Below are positions 27,359 to 36,343 of a DNA stretch of 43,182 bases, in pieces (position 1 is the first letter of the stretch; each line of letters starts with the position of its first letter). Below the pieces are notes generated by a model, which saw only the letters and a program-made list of their open reading frames with translations, ran no database searches and was not told the DNA's origin. The stretch is from Aphanizomenon flos-aquae FACHB-1287 (GTDB taxonomy: Bacteria > Cyanobacteriota > Cyanobacteriia > Cyanobacteriales > Nostocaceae), in assembly GCF_014698755.1 (NCBI RefSeq), contig NZ_JACJTO010000038.1, forward strand, positions 1 to 43,182, read 5' to 3'. Both the position numbers and the translations under genes were made by a program.

Positions 27359-27787
27359 TTACTTTGGGTTATTAATTCTCCTCATATCATAGGTTGGGCT
27401 CACAACATCACGTCCTGTAATAATCTGTGTACTCTCATCATAAGATTGAGCATTGACAACAGAAGAACCACCATCAGATTTTTGTTCTTCCAAAATCTTG
27501 GCAATTTCCTCTGCAAGTTCTGTATCTGCTTCCAAAATCTTCTTCAATTGTACCCGCAAACTTACTTGTAAATCTTCATCATCGGGATTTTTAGCTACAT
27601 CCTCCGCTGCTTCTTTTGCTGCTTCCTTAGCTTCTACCTTCGGCCATAACTTAGCCCAAATCACTTTAGCACTATTCCAAACATCCTCACCGACTTTTTG
27701 AGATGCACCTTCTGCGGCTTTATTACCCATAGTCAGCAAAAAAGGCAAACAGGGAGCGAGAAACTTAACAATTACAGCAATATCCAT
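27359..27787 (-). CDS. N-terminal helical domain preceding the STAND NTPase (probably same protein)
   Basis: The 142-residue frame starts MDIAVIVKFLAPCLPFLL, a hydrophobic helix, followed by an Ala/Glu/Lys-rich helical stretch (VWNSAKVIWAKLWPKVEAKE) and QLKKILEADTELAEEIAKIL, ending in a linker DESTQIITGRDVVSPTY. This resembles N-terminal regions found fused or adjacent to NTPase/TPR proteins in cyanobacteria; the function is not known. The frame ends AAC CCA AAG TAA at 27370-27359. A -1 shift on CCCAAAG continues directly into the NTPase frame as PKVINIYGGD. A programmed frameshift, a one-base deletion, or a sequencing error would all explain it. Confidence 0.7.
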   Translation of the reverse strand: MDIAVIVKFLAPCLPFLLTMGNKAAEGASQKVGEDVWNSAKVIWAKLWPKVEAKEAAKEAAEDVAKNPDDEDLQVSLRVQLKKILEADTELAEEIAKILEEQKSDGGSSVVNAQSYDESTQIITGRDVVSPTYDMRRINNPK

Positions 27788-27886
27788 GAATTTATGCGGT
27801 TTAACTACTGTTAGTTATACAGAGTCATGATAGCACATTCCTAACGGAGTCAATGTCTCTATAATTTAAATTCACAAAAACTGTAG

Positions 27887-27905
27887 GGGCGCAGGGTCTG
27901 CGCCC
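27887..27905. repeat. Short GC-rich hairpin
   Basis: GGGCGCA and TGCGCCC pair perfectly around GGGTC. It lies about 100 bases upstream of the helical-domain gene and resembles a dispersed AGGGGCGCAGGGTCTGCGCCC repeat of cyanobacteria. No T tract follows. Confidence 0.55.
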
Positions 27906-27938
27906 TTGATTCTATCACCACCAATCAATAATTAAATA

Positions 27939-28121
27939 ATGACCGAAAAGACGGGACACAAGCCCCGTCCTAGAAGGACGGCTTTATGTTAAAATTTGGT
28001 CATAGTCGCCATAAGGCATTGGGAGACTTTAAACGGACATGGAGAGACGATAAGACCACTTGTGGCGTGTTTCATTGAAGTGTCAAGAATCACCGCACCT
28101 TCAGGTCAGTGAGTATGTCAA
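27939..28121 (+). mobile_element. IS200/IS605-like remnant (left hairpin, tnpB tail, right end)
   Basis: A left-end-like hairpin CCGTCC-TAGA-AGGACGG (27965-27981 region) is followed by a 30-codon frame at 27986-28078 that ends DFKRTWRDDKTTCGVFH, resembling a leftover TnpB C-terminus. After it comes a right-end-like sequence GAATCACCGCACCTTCAGGT...GAGTATGTCAA, a form I associate with cyanobacterial IS605-group right ends. Most of tnpB is deleted. The call rests on these partial resemblances. Confidence 0.5.
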
Positions 28122-28185
28122 ATTATCCATCTTTGCCTGTAATAATAGATTCTAGTAAAAAATCACATATTGATCATTAGGAAAT

Positions 28186-28620
28186 ATGAAACGTCGTGAC
28201 TTTATAAATTGGGTAGGATTAGGTTGTTTAGCTAGTTCCTTACCTGTCGCAATTGCGGCCTGTTCTCCCGAAAGCAAAACATCAGCTAAACCTGGACCTA
28301 CTACCAAACCCTGGCAAAAAGTGGGTACTGTGGCACAATTAAACAAAAATGGTCAACTATTGGCGGAAAATTCCCCTATTGGCGCGGTATTAGTCATTGG
28401 TACATCTAAAGATACAAAAAATTTGATTGCGGTTAATCCTACCTGTACCCATGAAGGTTGTACCATTGACTGGAAAGCAAAAGAAAATAAATTTGTCTGT
28501 CCCTGTCATGGTGCAGAATTTACCCGTGATGGCAAAATCAAGCAAAGTCCTGCTAAAAAACCCCTGAAAACTTACCAGGTTAAAATTGAGGGCGCTTCAG
28601 TCTTAGTCCAAACAATTTAA
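28186..28620 (+). CDS. Rieske [2Fe-2S] protein, probable exported lipoprotein
   Basis: The 144-residue protein has a twin-arginine-like N-terminus MKRRDFINWVGLGCLASS and a lipobox-like AIAAC near residues 22-26, so export and lipid anchoring are likely. The Rieske cluster ligands are seen in CTHEGC and CPCHGAEF (residues about 86-112), followed by the typical GKIKQSPAKKPLKTYQV end. It is too short for the cytochrome b6f PetC protein, which has a longer N-terminal membrane helix region. Electron partner and role are unknown. It stands upstream of ntcB on the same strand, 270 bases apart. Confidence 0.9.
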   Translation: MKRRDFINWVGLGCLASSLPVAIAACSPESKTSAKPGPTTKPWQKVGTVAQLNKNGQLLAENSPIGAVLVIGTSKDTKNLIAVNPTCTHEGCTIDWKAKENKFVCPCHGAEFTRDGKIKQSPAKKPLKTYQVKIEGASVLVQTI

Positions 28621-28640
28621 TACTTTCCAGGCTTTCGTAT

Positions 28641-28698
28641 AGCAGGAATCAGGATTCAGCAGGAAGAATATTCTTCTCTGTCTTCCTTATTTCCTGCT
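28641..28698. repeat. Palindromic repeat downstream of the Rieske gene
   Basis: Outer arms AGCAGGAA (28641) and TTCCTGCT (28691) are exact complements and enclose a perfect 14-bp palindrome GAAGAATATTCTTC (28663-28676). It may serve as a terminator or be another dispersed repeat. The remaining bases to the ntcB start are AT-rich; no NtcA site of the form GTA-N8-TAC was found there. Confidence 0.55.
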
Positions 28699-28890
28699 AC
28701 AGCGTTTACTTGGTTAGATAAGATGCTAACTCTTGACAATTAACTATATTATCAATATTATCGATCAAGTATTTTTGCTAATGTGGTTATGTAAATTAAA
28801 TCCTGGAAAATTAATTAAATTAAATTAAAATTATACACATAACCCGTTAAATTAATAAGAGCTATAAATTTATACTCAGGCTATATCAAA

Positions 28891-29817
28891 ATGCGTCTAG
28901 AGCAGTTACAAGCCTTTTTGTCTATCGCGCAAACTGGCAGCTTTCAACAAGCAGCAAAACAATGTGGTGTGACTCAATCAACTATTAGTAGGCAAATTCA
29001 GGCATTAGAAGCAGATTTGGAGGTAGAATTATTCAATCGCAGTACCCATGCTAAATTGACTTTAGCAGGTGAAAAGTTACTTCCTCGTGTGCATAAAATC
29101 TGTCAAGAATGGGAGTTTGCTACACAGGAATTAGCAGATCTAATGGGGGGAAAACAACCAGAACTTTGTATTGCTGCAATTCATTCAGTTTGTGCTTATT
29201 ACTTACCACCAGTATTACAAAAATTTTGTCACCATTATCCAGCGGTACAATTGCGAGTTACATCATTAGGAAGTGATCGTTCTCTCAAAGTTCTTAAAGA
29301 TGGTTTAGTAGATTTAGCAATTGTTATGCACAATCGTTTTGCAAGCCTCAGCAAAGAAATGGTTATAGAATTACTGTATGAAGAACCTATAGAAGTCCTT
29401 ATCGCGGCAAATCATCCCCTAGCTGAATATGAATCTATCCCTTGGTTGGAGTTAATTCGTTATCCTCAAGTAGTATTTAAGGATGGTTATGGAATGCGAC
29501 GTTTAATTGAAGATAAATTTGAATATATGAAAGTTACACTAAAAGCAGCTTTAGAACTAAACACTCTAGATGGCTTTCGGGGAGTAGTTCGTCAAGAAGA
29601 ACTGATTGCATTACTTCCCCAGTCAGCATTAATGGAGGCTAGATATGATCCCACTTTAGCAATTCGTCCCTTAGCTGAAACTAGTGATTTAGCTGGTGCT
29701 TCCAGTTGGACTCGTCAAGTAGTGATGGTAACAACTCAAGATCGTCTCCATATTCCTCCTATACAATATTTTTGGCAACTTGTCAAAGATAACATTCCCA
29801 AAATAAAAGAGATGTAG
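28891..29817 (+). CDS. ntcB: LysR-type activator of nitrate assimilation NtcB
   Basis: The 308-residue protein has a LysR helix-turn-helix, MRLEQLQAFLSIAQTGSFQQ...TQSTISRQIQALEADLEVELF, and an effector-binding domain from about residue 90. The overall sequence and its location beside the nir-nrt-narB cluster point to NtcB, which boosts transcription of that operon when nitrite is present and acts together with NtcA. The gene is transcribed on plus, toward the TrpD2-like gene and narB. Confidence 0.88.
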   Translation: MRLEQLQAFLSIAQTGSFQQAAKQCGVTQSTISRQIQALEADLEVELFNRSTHAKLTLAGEKLLPRVHKICQEWEFATQELADLMGGKQPELCIAAIHSVCAYYLPPVLQKFCHHYPAVQLRVTSLGSDRSLKVLKDGLVDLAIVMHNRFASLSKEMVIELLYEEPIEVLIAANHPLAEYESIPWLELIRYPQVVFKDGYGMRRLIEDKFEYMKVTLKAALELNTLDGFRGVVRQEELIALLPQSALMEARYDPTLAIRPLAETSDLAGASSWTRQVVMVTTQDRLHIPPIQYFWQLVKDNIPKIKEM

Positions 29818-29861
29818 ACTGCATACTATTACATTGTTTTGTCAATAAATAGCAAACGATA

Positions 29862-29945
29862 GCAAAACAATAATAATTGATGACAAACCAATAACATCTG
29901 ATGGCAAAACAATAATAATTGATAACGAACCAATAACAAATGACT
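29862..29945. repeat. Two 42-bp tandem repeats overlapping the trpD2 start
   Basis: GCAAAACAATAATAATTGAT begins at 29862 and again at 29904, with the rest of the unit (CAAACCAATAACA) also repeated with few changes. The second copy contains the ATG at 29940 of the next gene, so the repeat forms its 5' region and no Shine-Dalgarno is present. Confidence 0.75.
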
Positions 29946-30983
29946 AATAAATTTAAAGAATTTATCCAAAAAATAGGCAGTGGAAATCACACATCAGAAA
30001 ATTTAACTCGTGCTGAAGCTGCTACTGGAACAAAAATGATGTTGTTAGGTGAAGCAACACCAGCGCAAATTGGGGCATTTTTAATTGCTCACCGAATTAA
30101 ACGACCCACAGGCGAAGAATTAGCAGGGATGTTAGACAGTTATGATGAATTAGGTCCTAAATTGTCACCAATAGCTCAACCAGTGATTGTTTTAGGTGTA
30201 CCTTATGATGGTAGAACTCGTACAGCACCAATTAATATAATTACAGCTTTATTATTAGCTGCTGCAGGACAAGCTGTAATTATGCACGGGGGAAATCGCT
30301 TACCGACAAAATATGGTTTACCCTTAATTGAGATTTGGCAAGGTTTAGGAATTAATTGGACTAGTTTATCATTAGAGCAAACCCAGCAAGTTTTTGAAGA
30401 AACTGGAATTGGCTTTATTTATACAACTAAACATTTTCCTTTAAATGAAACTTTGTGGGAATATCGTGAGCAATTAGGTAAACGTCCACCATTAGCGACA
30501 ATGGAGTTAATCTGGTGTCCTTATGCTGGTGATGCTCATATTATTGCCGGTTTTGTTCATCCCCCCACAGAAATAATGTTTCAGGTAGCTTTGGGTTTAA
30601 GGGAAGTCAAGAAATATACTTTTATTAAAGGGTTAGAAGGTAGTTGTGATTTACCACGCGATCGCACAGCCATTATTGGCTTATCTTCATCAAAGCCAGA
30701 AACATTAACCCGGTTACAACTTCCACCCCGTGAATATGGCTTCACAACCAAAAATGTGCCGCTGACGACCACAGAAGAACTTATTACAGATATGCAGGGG
30801 ATTTTAACAGGAAAAGCGAACGAATTAAGACAGACAGCCCTCTGGAATGGTGGTTTTTATTTATGGCGCAGTGGAGTTTGTTCAGATATGCAAGCTGGTA
30901 TAGACAAAGCTACTGAACTTATTAACAGTGGTGTATTAGCAGCTAAACTGCAACAACTTGATAATTTGCTACAAAGACTTTAA
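29940..30983 (+). CDS. TrpD2-type anthranilate phosphoribosyltransferase-like protein
   Basis: The 347-residue protein has the fold of the TrpD/nucleoside phosphorylase family: N-terminal LTRAEAATGTKMMLLGEATPAQIGAFL, then VPYDGRTRTAPINIITALLLAA and MHGGNRLPTKYGLPLIE in place of the usual anthranilate-site segments. It lacks the standard KHGN(R)-S-S pattern of true TrpD and is closer to TrpD2-like proteins, whose substrate is uncertain. It converges on narB with only 14 bases between stop codons. Similar proteins occur next to nitrate genes in other filamentous cyanobacteria as I recall, so a link to nitrate metabolism is possible. Confidence 0.8.
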   Translation: MTNKFKEFIQKIGSGNHTSENLTRAEAATGTKMMLLGEATPAQIGAFLIAHRIKRPTGEELAGMLDSYDELGPKLSPIAQPVIVLGVPYDGRTRTAPINIITALLLAAAGQAVIMHGGNRLPTKYGLPLIEIWQGLGINWTSLSLEQTQQVFEETGIGFIYTTKHFPLNETLWEYREQLGKRPPLATMELIWCPYAGDAHIIAGFVHPPTEIMFQVALGLREVKKYTFIKGLEGSCDLPRDRTAIIGLSSSKPETLTRLQLPPREYGFTTKNVPLTTTEELITDMQGILTGKANELRQTALWNGGFYLWRSGVCSDMQAGIDKATELINSGVLAAKLQQLDNLLQRL

Positions 30984-30997
30984 TAATCCAGTGATGA

Positions 30998-33175
30998 TCA
31001 TATAGATGCTTGAAGTTGATAATTTTTCAGAGTAGGTTCTATAGCAATGGGGATTAATTGCACAGCACAAGCTTTTAATTCTGGCTGTAAAGAATCAGGA
31101 CAAGCTGCTGAATGGGTAAGAGTATTAGCTTCTGCATCATCAGCCCATAGTTTACCCCAGTGGATATGGACAAAGACAGTACCAGGGGTGATAGCTTTTG
31201 TAACCTTAGCAGGGAACTTAGTTGTACCACGACGCGATCGCACTTCCAACCACTGATTATTAATAATACCTAAACTAGCAGCATCACGGGGATGAATTTC
31301 GATAAATGGTTGGGGGTGCAGTTTGCGAATTTTCTCAATTCTACCAGTGCGTGTTTGTGTGTGCCAATGACCATATAATCTCCCAGTAGTTAATATAAAA
31401 GGATAGTTGGGATCAGGTGGTTCAGCGAGTCCTTGAGAATAATAAGCGCCAAATTTAGCGCGTCCATCAATTGTATGAAAGTGTAAATTAGTATATAGAC
31501 GCTTAGTTTCTGAATTACTACCCTGTGGATAAGGCCAATGAGTGGGACCTTGTGCAGCTAAAAACCCATGACTTAAACCAGACATATCGCAAGGACGCTG
31601 ACGAGTTAACTGGACAAATTCTTGATAAACTTCCGCCGAATTTTGGAAATTAAACTTATCAGCAAAACCCAATCTTTTACCTACTTCTGCGAAGATTTCC
31701 CAATCAGCTTTTGCTTCTGAGGGAGGTTCACGAAAAGCCGAACAGAAAGTTACTCTTCTTTCTGAATTAGTCATAATTCCAGCTTTTTCACCCCATTGGG
31801 ACGCAGGTAATAAAACATGAGCATAAGCCGATGTTTCGGTAGGATAATAAGCATCTTGATAGATAGTAAAAGGAGATTTTAATAAAGCTTTTTTAGTGCG
31901 TTCTAAATCTGGCATACTCACAGCAGGATTAGTAGCAGCAATCCACAATAAACCCACATTTCCAGTTTCCAAGCCAGTGATCATTTCCCAAGCAGTCAAA
32001 CCCGGAACAGGGGAAATTTGACCTGTTTCTAAACCCCAAAAAGCCTCAACTTCTGCGCGGTGCTGTGGATTTTTTACTAACCGATAACCGGGTAATAAAT
32101 GTGATAAACCTCCCGCTTCTCTACCACCCATAGCATTAGGTTGACCAGTCAAAGAAAAAGGACCCGCACCAGGTTTACCAATTTGTGCGGTCATTAAATG
32201 CAAATTAATAATAGTTCTAACTTTAGCCGTACCTTCTGAAGATTGATTAACACCCATTGACCATAAAGAAAGTACAGATTTTGATTTCCCCCAATATTTA
32301 GCAGCAGTTTCTAAATCTTCAATACTAATACCACAACGACTAGCAACAACCTCCGGAGAATAATGACGAATTACTTCCGCATAAGCTGGAAAATTGCTAG
32401 TACAATCATCAATAAAAACCGGATCTATGTAGTTCCATTTCATTAATAAATGGGCAATACCATTTAACAAATCAATATCTGTACCTGGACGAATAGCTAA
32501 ATGTAAATCGGCTGCTTCTGCGGTAGGAGTGCGCCGAGGATCAACCACAATTATTTTAACACGATGATTTTTTCTATGATATTTCTCCAAGCGATTGAAA
32601 ATAATTGGATGACATTCTGCTGTATTTGTACCAATTAAAAAAGCACAATCAGTTAATTCCAAATCATCGTAACAACAAGGAGGACCATCAGAGCCAAAAC
32701 TTTGAATGTACCCAGATACCGCACTAGACATACACAACCGGGAATTAGCATCGAAATTATTAGTTCCTAAACAACCTTTGAGTAACTTTTGAGCAATATA
32801 ATAATCTTCAGTTTGAAATTGTCCAGAACCGTACATACAGATAGAATCTGTAGCTTGATTTAATCGTAATATTTGAATCCGTTGGGTAATAATATCAAAA
32901 GCTTCATTCCAACTTACGCGGCGAAATTCTTCATTTAAAGAATCTCGTACCATAGGATGATACAATCTATTTTTATCCAAGGATTCAGCAATAGTTGCAC
33001 CTTTAACACATACCATTCCCTGGCTGGAAGGGTGGGTTTTATCACCTCTAACTCGCCAAATGGGAATTCCTTGATTATCTCGATTTGTGGCTTTTCCATG
33101 TTGGGCTGGTGGAGAAACTTCTAAACCGCAACCAACACCGCAATAAGGACAAAGTGTTTTGGTAAATTCTTTCAT
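30998..33175 (-). CDS. narB: Ferredoxin-dependent nitrate reductase NarB
   Basis: NarB reduces nitrate to nitrite with reduced ferredoxin, using a bis-MGD molybdenum cofactor and a [4Fe-4S] cluster. The cluster motif [12 protein letters not shown] is at residues 9-20, with the fourth Cys in [10 protein letters not shown]. Further molybdopterin oxidoreductase segments are [36 protein letters not shown]-like [11 protein letters not shown] and the C-terminal [16 protein letters not shown]. Its 725 residues are normal. It is the last gene of the nirA operon; the 242-base gap to nrtD holds a dispersed repeat. Confidence 0.96.
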   Translation of the reverse strand: MKEFTKTLCPYCGVGCGLEVSPPAQHGKATNRDNQGIPIWRVRGDKTHPSSQGMVCVKGATIAESLDKNRLYHPMVRDSLNEEFRRVSWNEAFDIITQRIQILRLNQATDSICMYGSGQFQTEDYYIAQKLLKGCLGTNNFDANSRLCMSSAVSGYIQSFGSDGPPCCYDDLELTDCAFLIGTNTAECHPIIFNRLEKYHRKNHRVKIIVVDPRRTPTAEAADLHLAIRPGTDIDLLNGIAHLLMKWNYIDPVFIDDCTSNFPAYAEVIRHYSPEVVASRCGISIEDLETAAKYWGKSKSVLSLWSMGVNQSSEGTAKVRTIINLHLMTAQIGKPGAGPFSLTGQPNAMGGREAGGLSHLLPGYRLVKNPQHRAEVEAFWGLETGQISPVPGLTAWEMITGLETGNVGLLWIAATNPAVSMPDLERTKKALLKSPFTIYQDAYYPTETSAYAHVLLPASQWGEKAGIMTNSERRVTFCSAFREPPSEAKADWEIFAEVGKRLGFADKFNFQNSAEVYQEFVQLTRQRPCDMSGLSHGFLAAQGPTHWPYPQGSNSETKRLYTNLHFHTIDGRAKFGAYYSQGLAEPPDPNYPFILTTGRLYGHWHTQTRTGRIEKIRKLHPQPFIEIHPRDAASLGIINNQWLEVRSRRGTTKFPAKVTKAITPGTVFVHIHWGKLWADDAEANTLTHSAACPDSLQPELKACAVQLIPIAIEPTLKNYQLQASI

Positions 33176-33194
33176 GATTTTAGGATTTTTTATT

Positions 33195-33287
33195 GCACGC
33201 AGAGACGCAGAGGCACAGAGAGTAGAAATGTTTTCAGGATGTTTTTACTTTCTTTATGTTCTTAGTTTTGCGCCTCTGTGTGAGATA
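33195..33287. repeat. Dispersed AGAGGC repeat between nrtD and narB
   Basis: GCACGCAGAGACGCAGAGGC at 33195 and the inverted relative GCGCCTCTGTGTGAGAT at 33270 flank an AT-rich centre. Relatives occur at 5714 (GCGCTTTTGTGTGAGAT) and 37231 (GCGCCTCTGTGTGAGAC). These are common intergenic fillers in filamentous cyanobacteria and could form a hairpin in the operon mRNA. Confidence 0.65.
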
Positions 33288-33417
33288 TTTATTCTTTTGC
33301 TATTAAAATTGGTTGATGGTTAATTTTTACTTGTTCAATTTCATTGTCAAATACAGAGGAAGACATGGGCAAAAACCACCTGTTTGTTATGGGTTTTTAA
33401 ATGACAAATTATGCTAA

Positions 33418-34263
33418 TTATTCATCAATATGAGCGCAGCGACGATAGAGGAAGTCTAAGGCATAGTTTCGTAGGTTGTAATATTCTGGATTTTCCATAA
33501 TTCGGCGACGGTTACGAGGACGAGAAAAGGGTATTTCTAATATTTCGCCAATATTTGCTGCTGGTCCATTTGTCATCATCACTAATTTATCTGCTAGGAA
33601 AAGTGCTTCATCAATATCATGGGTAATCATCAAAACTGTGATTTGATGTTCTGACCAAATTTGCAGAAGTTCTTCTTGTAATTCTTCTTTTGTGATGGCA
33701 TCTAAAGCACCGAATGGTTCATCTAAAATCAGGAGTTGGGGACGGATAGCTAAGGCACGGGCTATAGCTACTCTTTGTTTCATTCCTCCAGATATTTGAC
33801 TGGGTTTCTTTTGGGCTGCTTCTGTTAGTCCTACCATTGCTAAATGTTCTCTGACTATTGCCCGTTTTTCGGATTTGCTTTTGTGCGGAAATACAGAATC
33901 AACGCCTAAATAAACATTATCAAAAACATTTAACCAAGGTAATAAACAATAGTTTTGAAATACCATCATTCGGTCTGGTCCTGGTTCTTTGATGGGTTGA
34001 CCTTGTAACCATACTACGCCGCTGGTGGGTTTATTAAATCCAGAAACTATGTTCAGGAGTGTTGATTTGCCGCAGCCAGAATGTCCAATTAAACAAATAA
34101 ATTCACCTTCACTAACTTTGAGGTTAATGTTATCTAAAACGGTGTAGATACCTTCGCCAGTGTTGTAAATTTTATTAACATCTTCAATTACTAAAAAGTC
34201 TTCTTTTTTATGGGCTTGTAATTGTTGATTTTGGCTTTTTTGATTAAAGTTTACTGTTGTCAT
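33418..34263 (-). CDS. nrtD: Nitrate/nitrite ABC transporter ATP-binding protein NrtD
   Basis: The 281-residue ATPase has Walker A GHSGCGKST near residue 60, the signature ISGGMKQRVAIARALA, Walker B LLILDEPFGALDA and a switch His in MITHDIDEA. It pairs with the ATPase half of NrtC to drive nitrate and nitrite import. Absence of a C-terminal substrate-binding domain separates it from NrtC. It follows nrtC by 58 bases. Confidence 0.95.
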   Translation of the reverse strand: MTTVNFNQKSQNQQLQAHKKEDFLVIEDVNKIYNTGEGIYTVLDNINLKVSEGEFICLIGHSGCGKSTLLNIVSGFNKPTSGVVWLQGQPIKEPGPDRMMVFQNYCLLPWLNVFDNVYLGVDSVFPHKSKSEKRAIVREHLAMVGLTEAAQKKPSQISGGMKQRVAIARALAIRPQLLILDEPFGALDAITKEELQEELLQIWSEHQITVLMITHDIDEALFLADKLVMMTNGPAANIGEILEIPFSRPRNRRRIMENPEYYNLRNYALDFLYRRCAHIDE

Positions 34264-34321
34264 GATGATATATTCCTAAATTATTACAACTCGGCTATGG
34301 GCTGGGGAAAACCTGATTTTA

Positions 34322-36295
34322 CTAGATAAATACTTCTTCGATGCGAACTGGGTATTTAATTGCTAAATTTTTTAGATACTCAACTGGTTCTGAAGGATTA
34401 AATATCTTGCCATCAAATAATTGAATTGTTTCTTCTCTACCAATATCTAAAATGTTCATTTCTCTCGCGGCTGCACCAAACACATCTGGACGACAAACCC
34501 GATCAATTACTTCTACCCAGTTTTTGGGGAAAGCTACTAAACCCCAACGGGCTAGTTGGGTTAGAATCCATAGCATTTCATTCCGGTTGGGATAATTGGC
34601 TTTGTCGAAATAAAACTGATGGGAAGTTTGGGGTTGTTTGTAATTACCATGCTTGTAATTATCTATTAAATCAGGACGCAGATAAACAGAATTACTACCA
34701 AGATATTGAGGTTGAGAAATTAATTTGAGAACTTCTTCTTGGTGGCGAATGTCGTCGCAATATTCACAGGCTGCTAATAGTGCTTTGACTAATGCTAGAT
34801 GTGTTTGCGGATTTTCCTCGGACCAATCCTCTCGCACTCCTAATACTTTGTCTGGATGTCCATACCAAAGTTCTGAGGTGATAGCAATCATAAAACCTAA
34901 ATTTTGATCAACTGCGTGAGAGTTCCAAGGTTCACCCGCACAGTAACCATCAATTTTTCCTTCTTGGAGAGAAGTTACCATATTTTGTGGTGGAATTACT
35001 ATCAAGCTGACATCTACATCAGGTTGAATCCCAGACTCTGCTAACCAGTAGCGCAATAATAGGTTTTGCATGGATGCGGGATGGACAATTCCCAGAGTAT
35101 AGGTTTTGTCTAAGTCAGCGTTAATAATGGCCTGAAAGTCTGTTAAGTTTCTGACTCCAGCGTTGAACAATTCTTGGCTAAAAGTAATGGCGCTACCGTT
35201 GCGGGAAAGGGTCATGGCTGTTACCATTGACACCGGATTTTTACCTCCTGCACCTAATGTCAGGGCTAGGGGCATACCTGCAACCATTTGGGCTGCATCA
35301 AGTCTACCAGTTACTACACCTTTGGCTATGTCTTTCCAGCTAGTTTGGCTGTTTAGGTTGACTTCTAAACCATATTTGGCAAAGAAACCTTTTTCTTTGG
35401 CAATTATTAAAGGTGCAGCTTGAGTCAAGGGAATATAGCCAATTTCCAAATGAACTTTTTCTAAGTTGTTATTAGAAATAATAGCAGGTGCGGTAGGTTG
35501 TTTCTGGCGTTTTTTTGCTTGTTTTTGTTGATTGAGAAAGTAAATTATTTCATTGCGTAAGTTATAGTAAAAAGGATTGTTAACTACTTCTAAACGGTGA
35601 CGGGGACGGGGAATAGGTACTTCAATAATTTGGCCAATGTGTGCTTCTGGTCCATTGGTTAACATGACAATGCGATCGCTCAATAATAAAGCTTCATCAA
35701 CGTCATGGGTCACCATTACACAGGTAATTCTGTGTTGATTACATATTATCATTAATTGCTCTTGTAAATTGCCTCTTGTCAAGGCATCTAAAGCACCAAA
35801 AGGTTCATCTAACAATAATAACTTGGGACGGGTAGCTAAGGCACGAGCGATCGCAACTCGTTGTTTCATTCCCCCGGACAATTCACTAGGACGCTTATTA
35901 ATTGCCCGTCGTAACCCCACCATATCAATATGTTCTTCTATTATTCCCCGACGTTCTCCTTTAGGTAGATTTTGATGGACTTCATCTACAGCCAATGCGA
36001 TGTTTTCCCTGACAGTTAGCCAAGGAAGTAAGGAGTAATTTTGAAAAACCACCATCCTATCGGGACCTGGTTCTCTCACTTCCCGACCTGCCAAAGTTAC
36101 ACCACCAATACTAGCTTGATCTAAGCCAGCAATAATATTTAGTAAGGTGGATTTACCACAACCAGAATGTCCAATTAAAGAAACAAATTCACCTTCAGAA
36201 ATTTTCAATTCAATATTTTTTAAAGCAATATATTTACCACCATTGGGGAGGTCAAATATTCGGTCTACATGATCAATTTCTAAAAAAGTATTCAT
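34322..36295 (-). CDS. nrtC: Nitrate/nitrite ABC transporter ATPase with regulatory NrtA-like domain, NrtC
   Basis: The first 260 residues form an ABC ATPase (GHSGCGKST, LSGGMKQRVAIARALA, LLLLDEPFGALDA, MVTHDVDEA). From about residue 280 a domain homologous to NrtA follows (LEIGYIPLTQAAPLIIAKEKG, GYCAGEPWNSHAV). In this family the second domain is regulatory and mediates ammonium- or nitrate-dependent inhibition of uptake. Total length 657 residues is normal for NrtC. Confidence 0.96.
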   Translation of the reverse strand: MNTFLEIDHVDRIFDLPNGGKYIALKNIELKISEGEFVSLIGHSGCGKSTLLNIIAGLDQASIGGVTLAGREVREPGPDRMVVFQNYSLLPWLTVRENIALAVDEVHQNLPKGERRGIIEEHIDMVGLRRAINKRPSELSGGMKQRVAIARALATRPKLLLLDEPFGALDALTRGNLQEQLMIICNQHRITCVMVTHDVDEALLLSDRIVMLTNGPEAHIGQIIEVPIPRPRHRLEVVNNPFYYNLRNEIIYFLNQQKQAKKRQKQPTAPAIISNNNLEKVHLEIGYIPLTQAAPLIIAKEKGFFAKYGLEVNLNSQTSWKDIAKGVVTGRLDAAQMVAGMPLALTLGAGGKNPVSMVTAMTLSRNGSAITFSQELFNAGVRNLTDFQAIINADLDKTYTLGIVHPASMQNLLLRYWLAESGIQPDVDVSLIVIPPQNMVTSLQEGKIDGYCAGEPWNSHAVDQNLGFMIAITSELWYGHPDKVLGVREDWSEENPQTHLALVKALLAACEYCDDIRHQEEVLKLISQPQYLGSNSVYLRPDLIDNYKHGNYKQPQTSHQFYFDKANYPNRNEMLWILTQLARWGLVAFPKNWVEVIDRVCRPDVFGAAAREMNILDIGREETIQLFDGKIFNPSEPVEYLKNLAIKYPVRIEEVFI

Positions 36296-36343
36296 GATGG
36301 TAATGGATAATTAGCAATCTCATAAATTACGACAAACTCAGAA

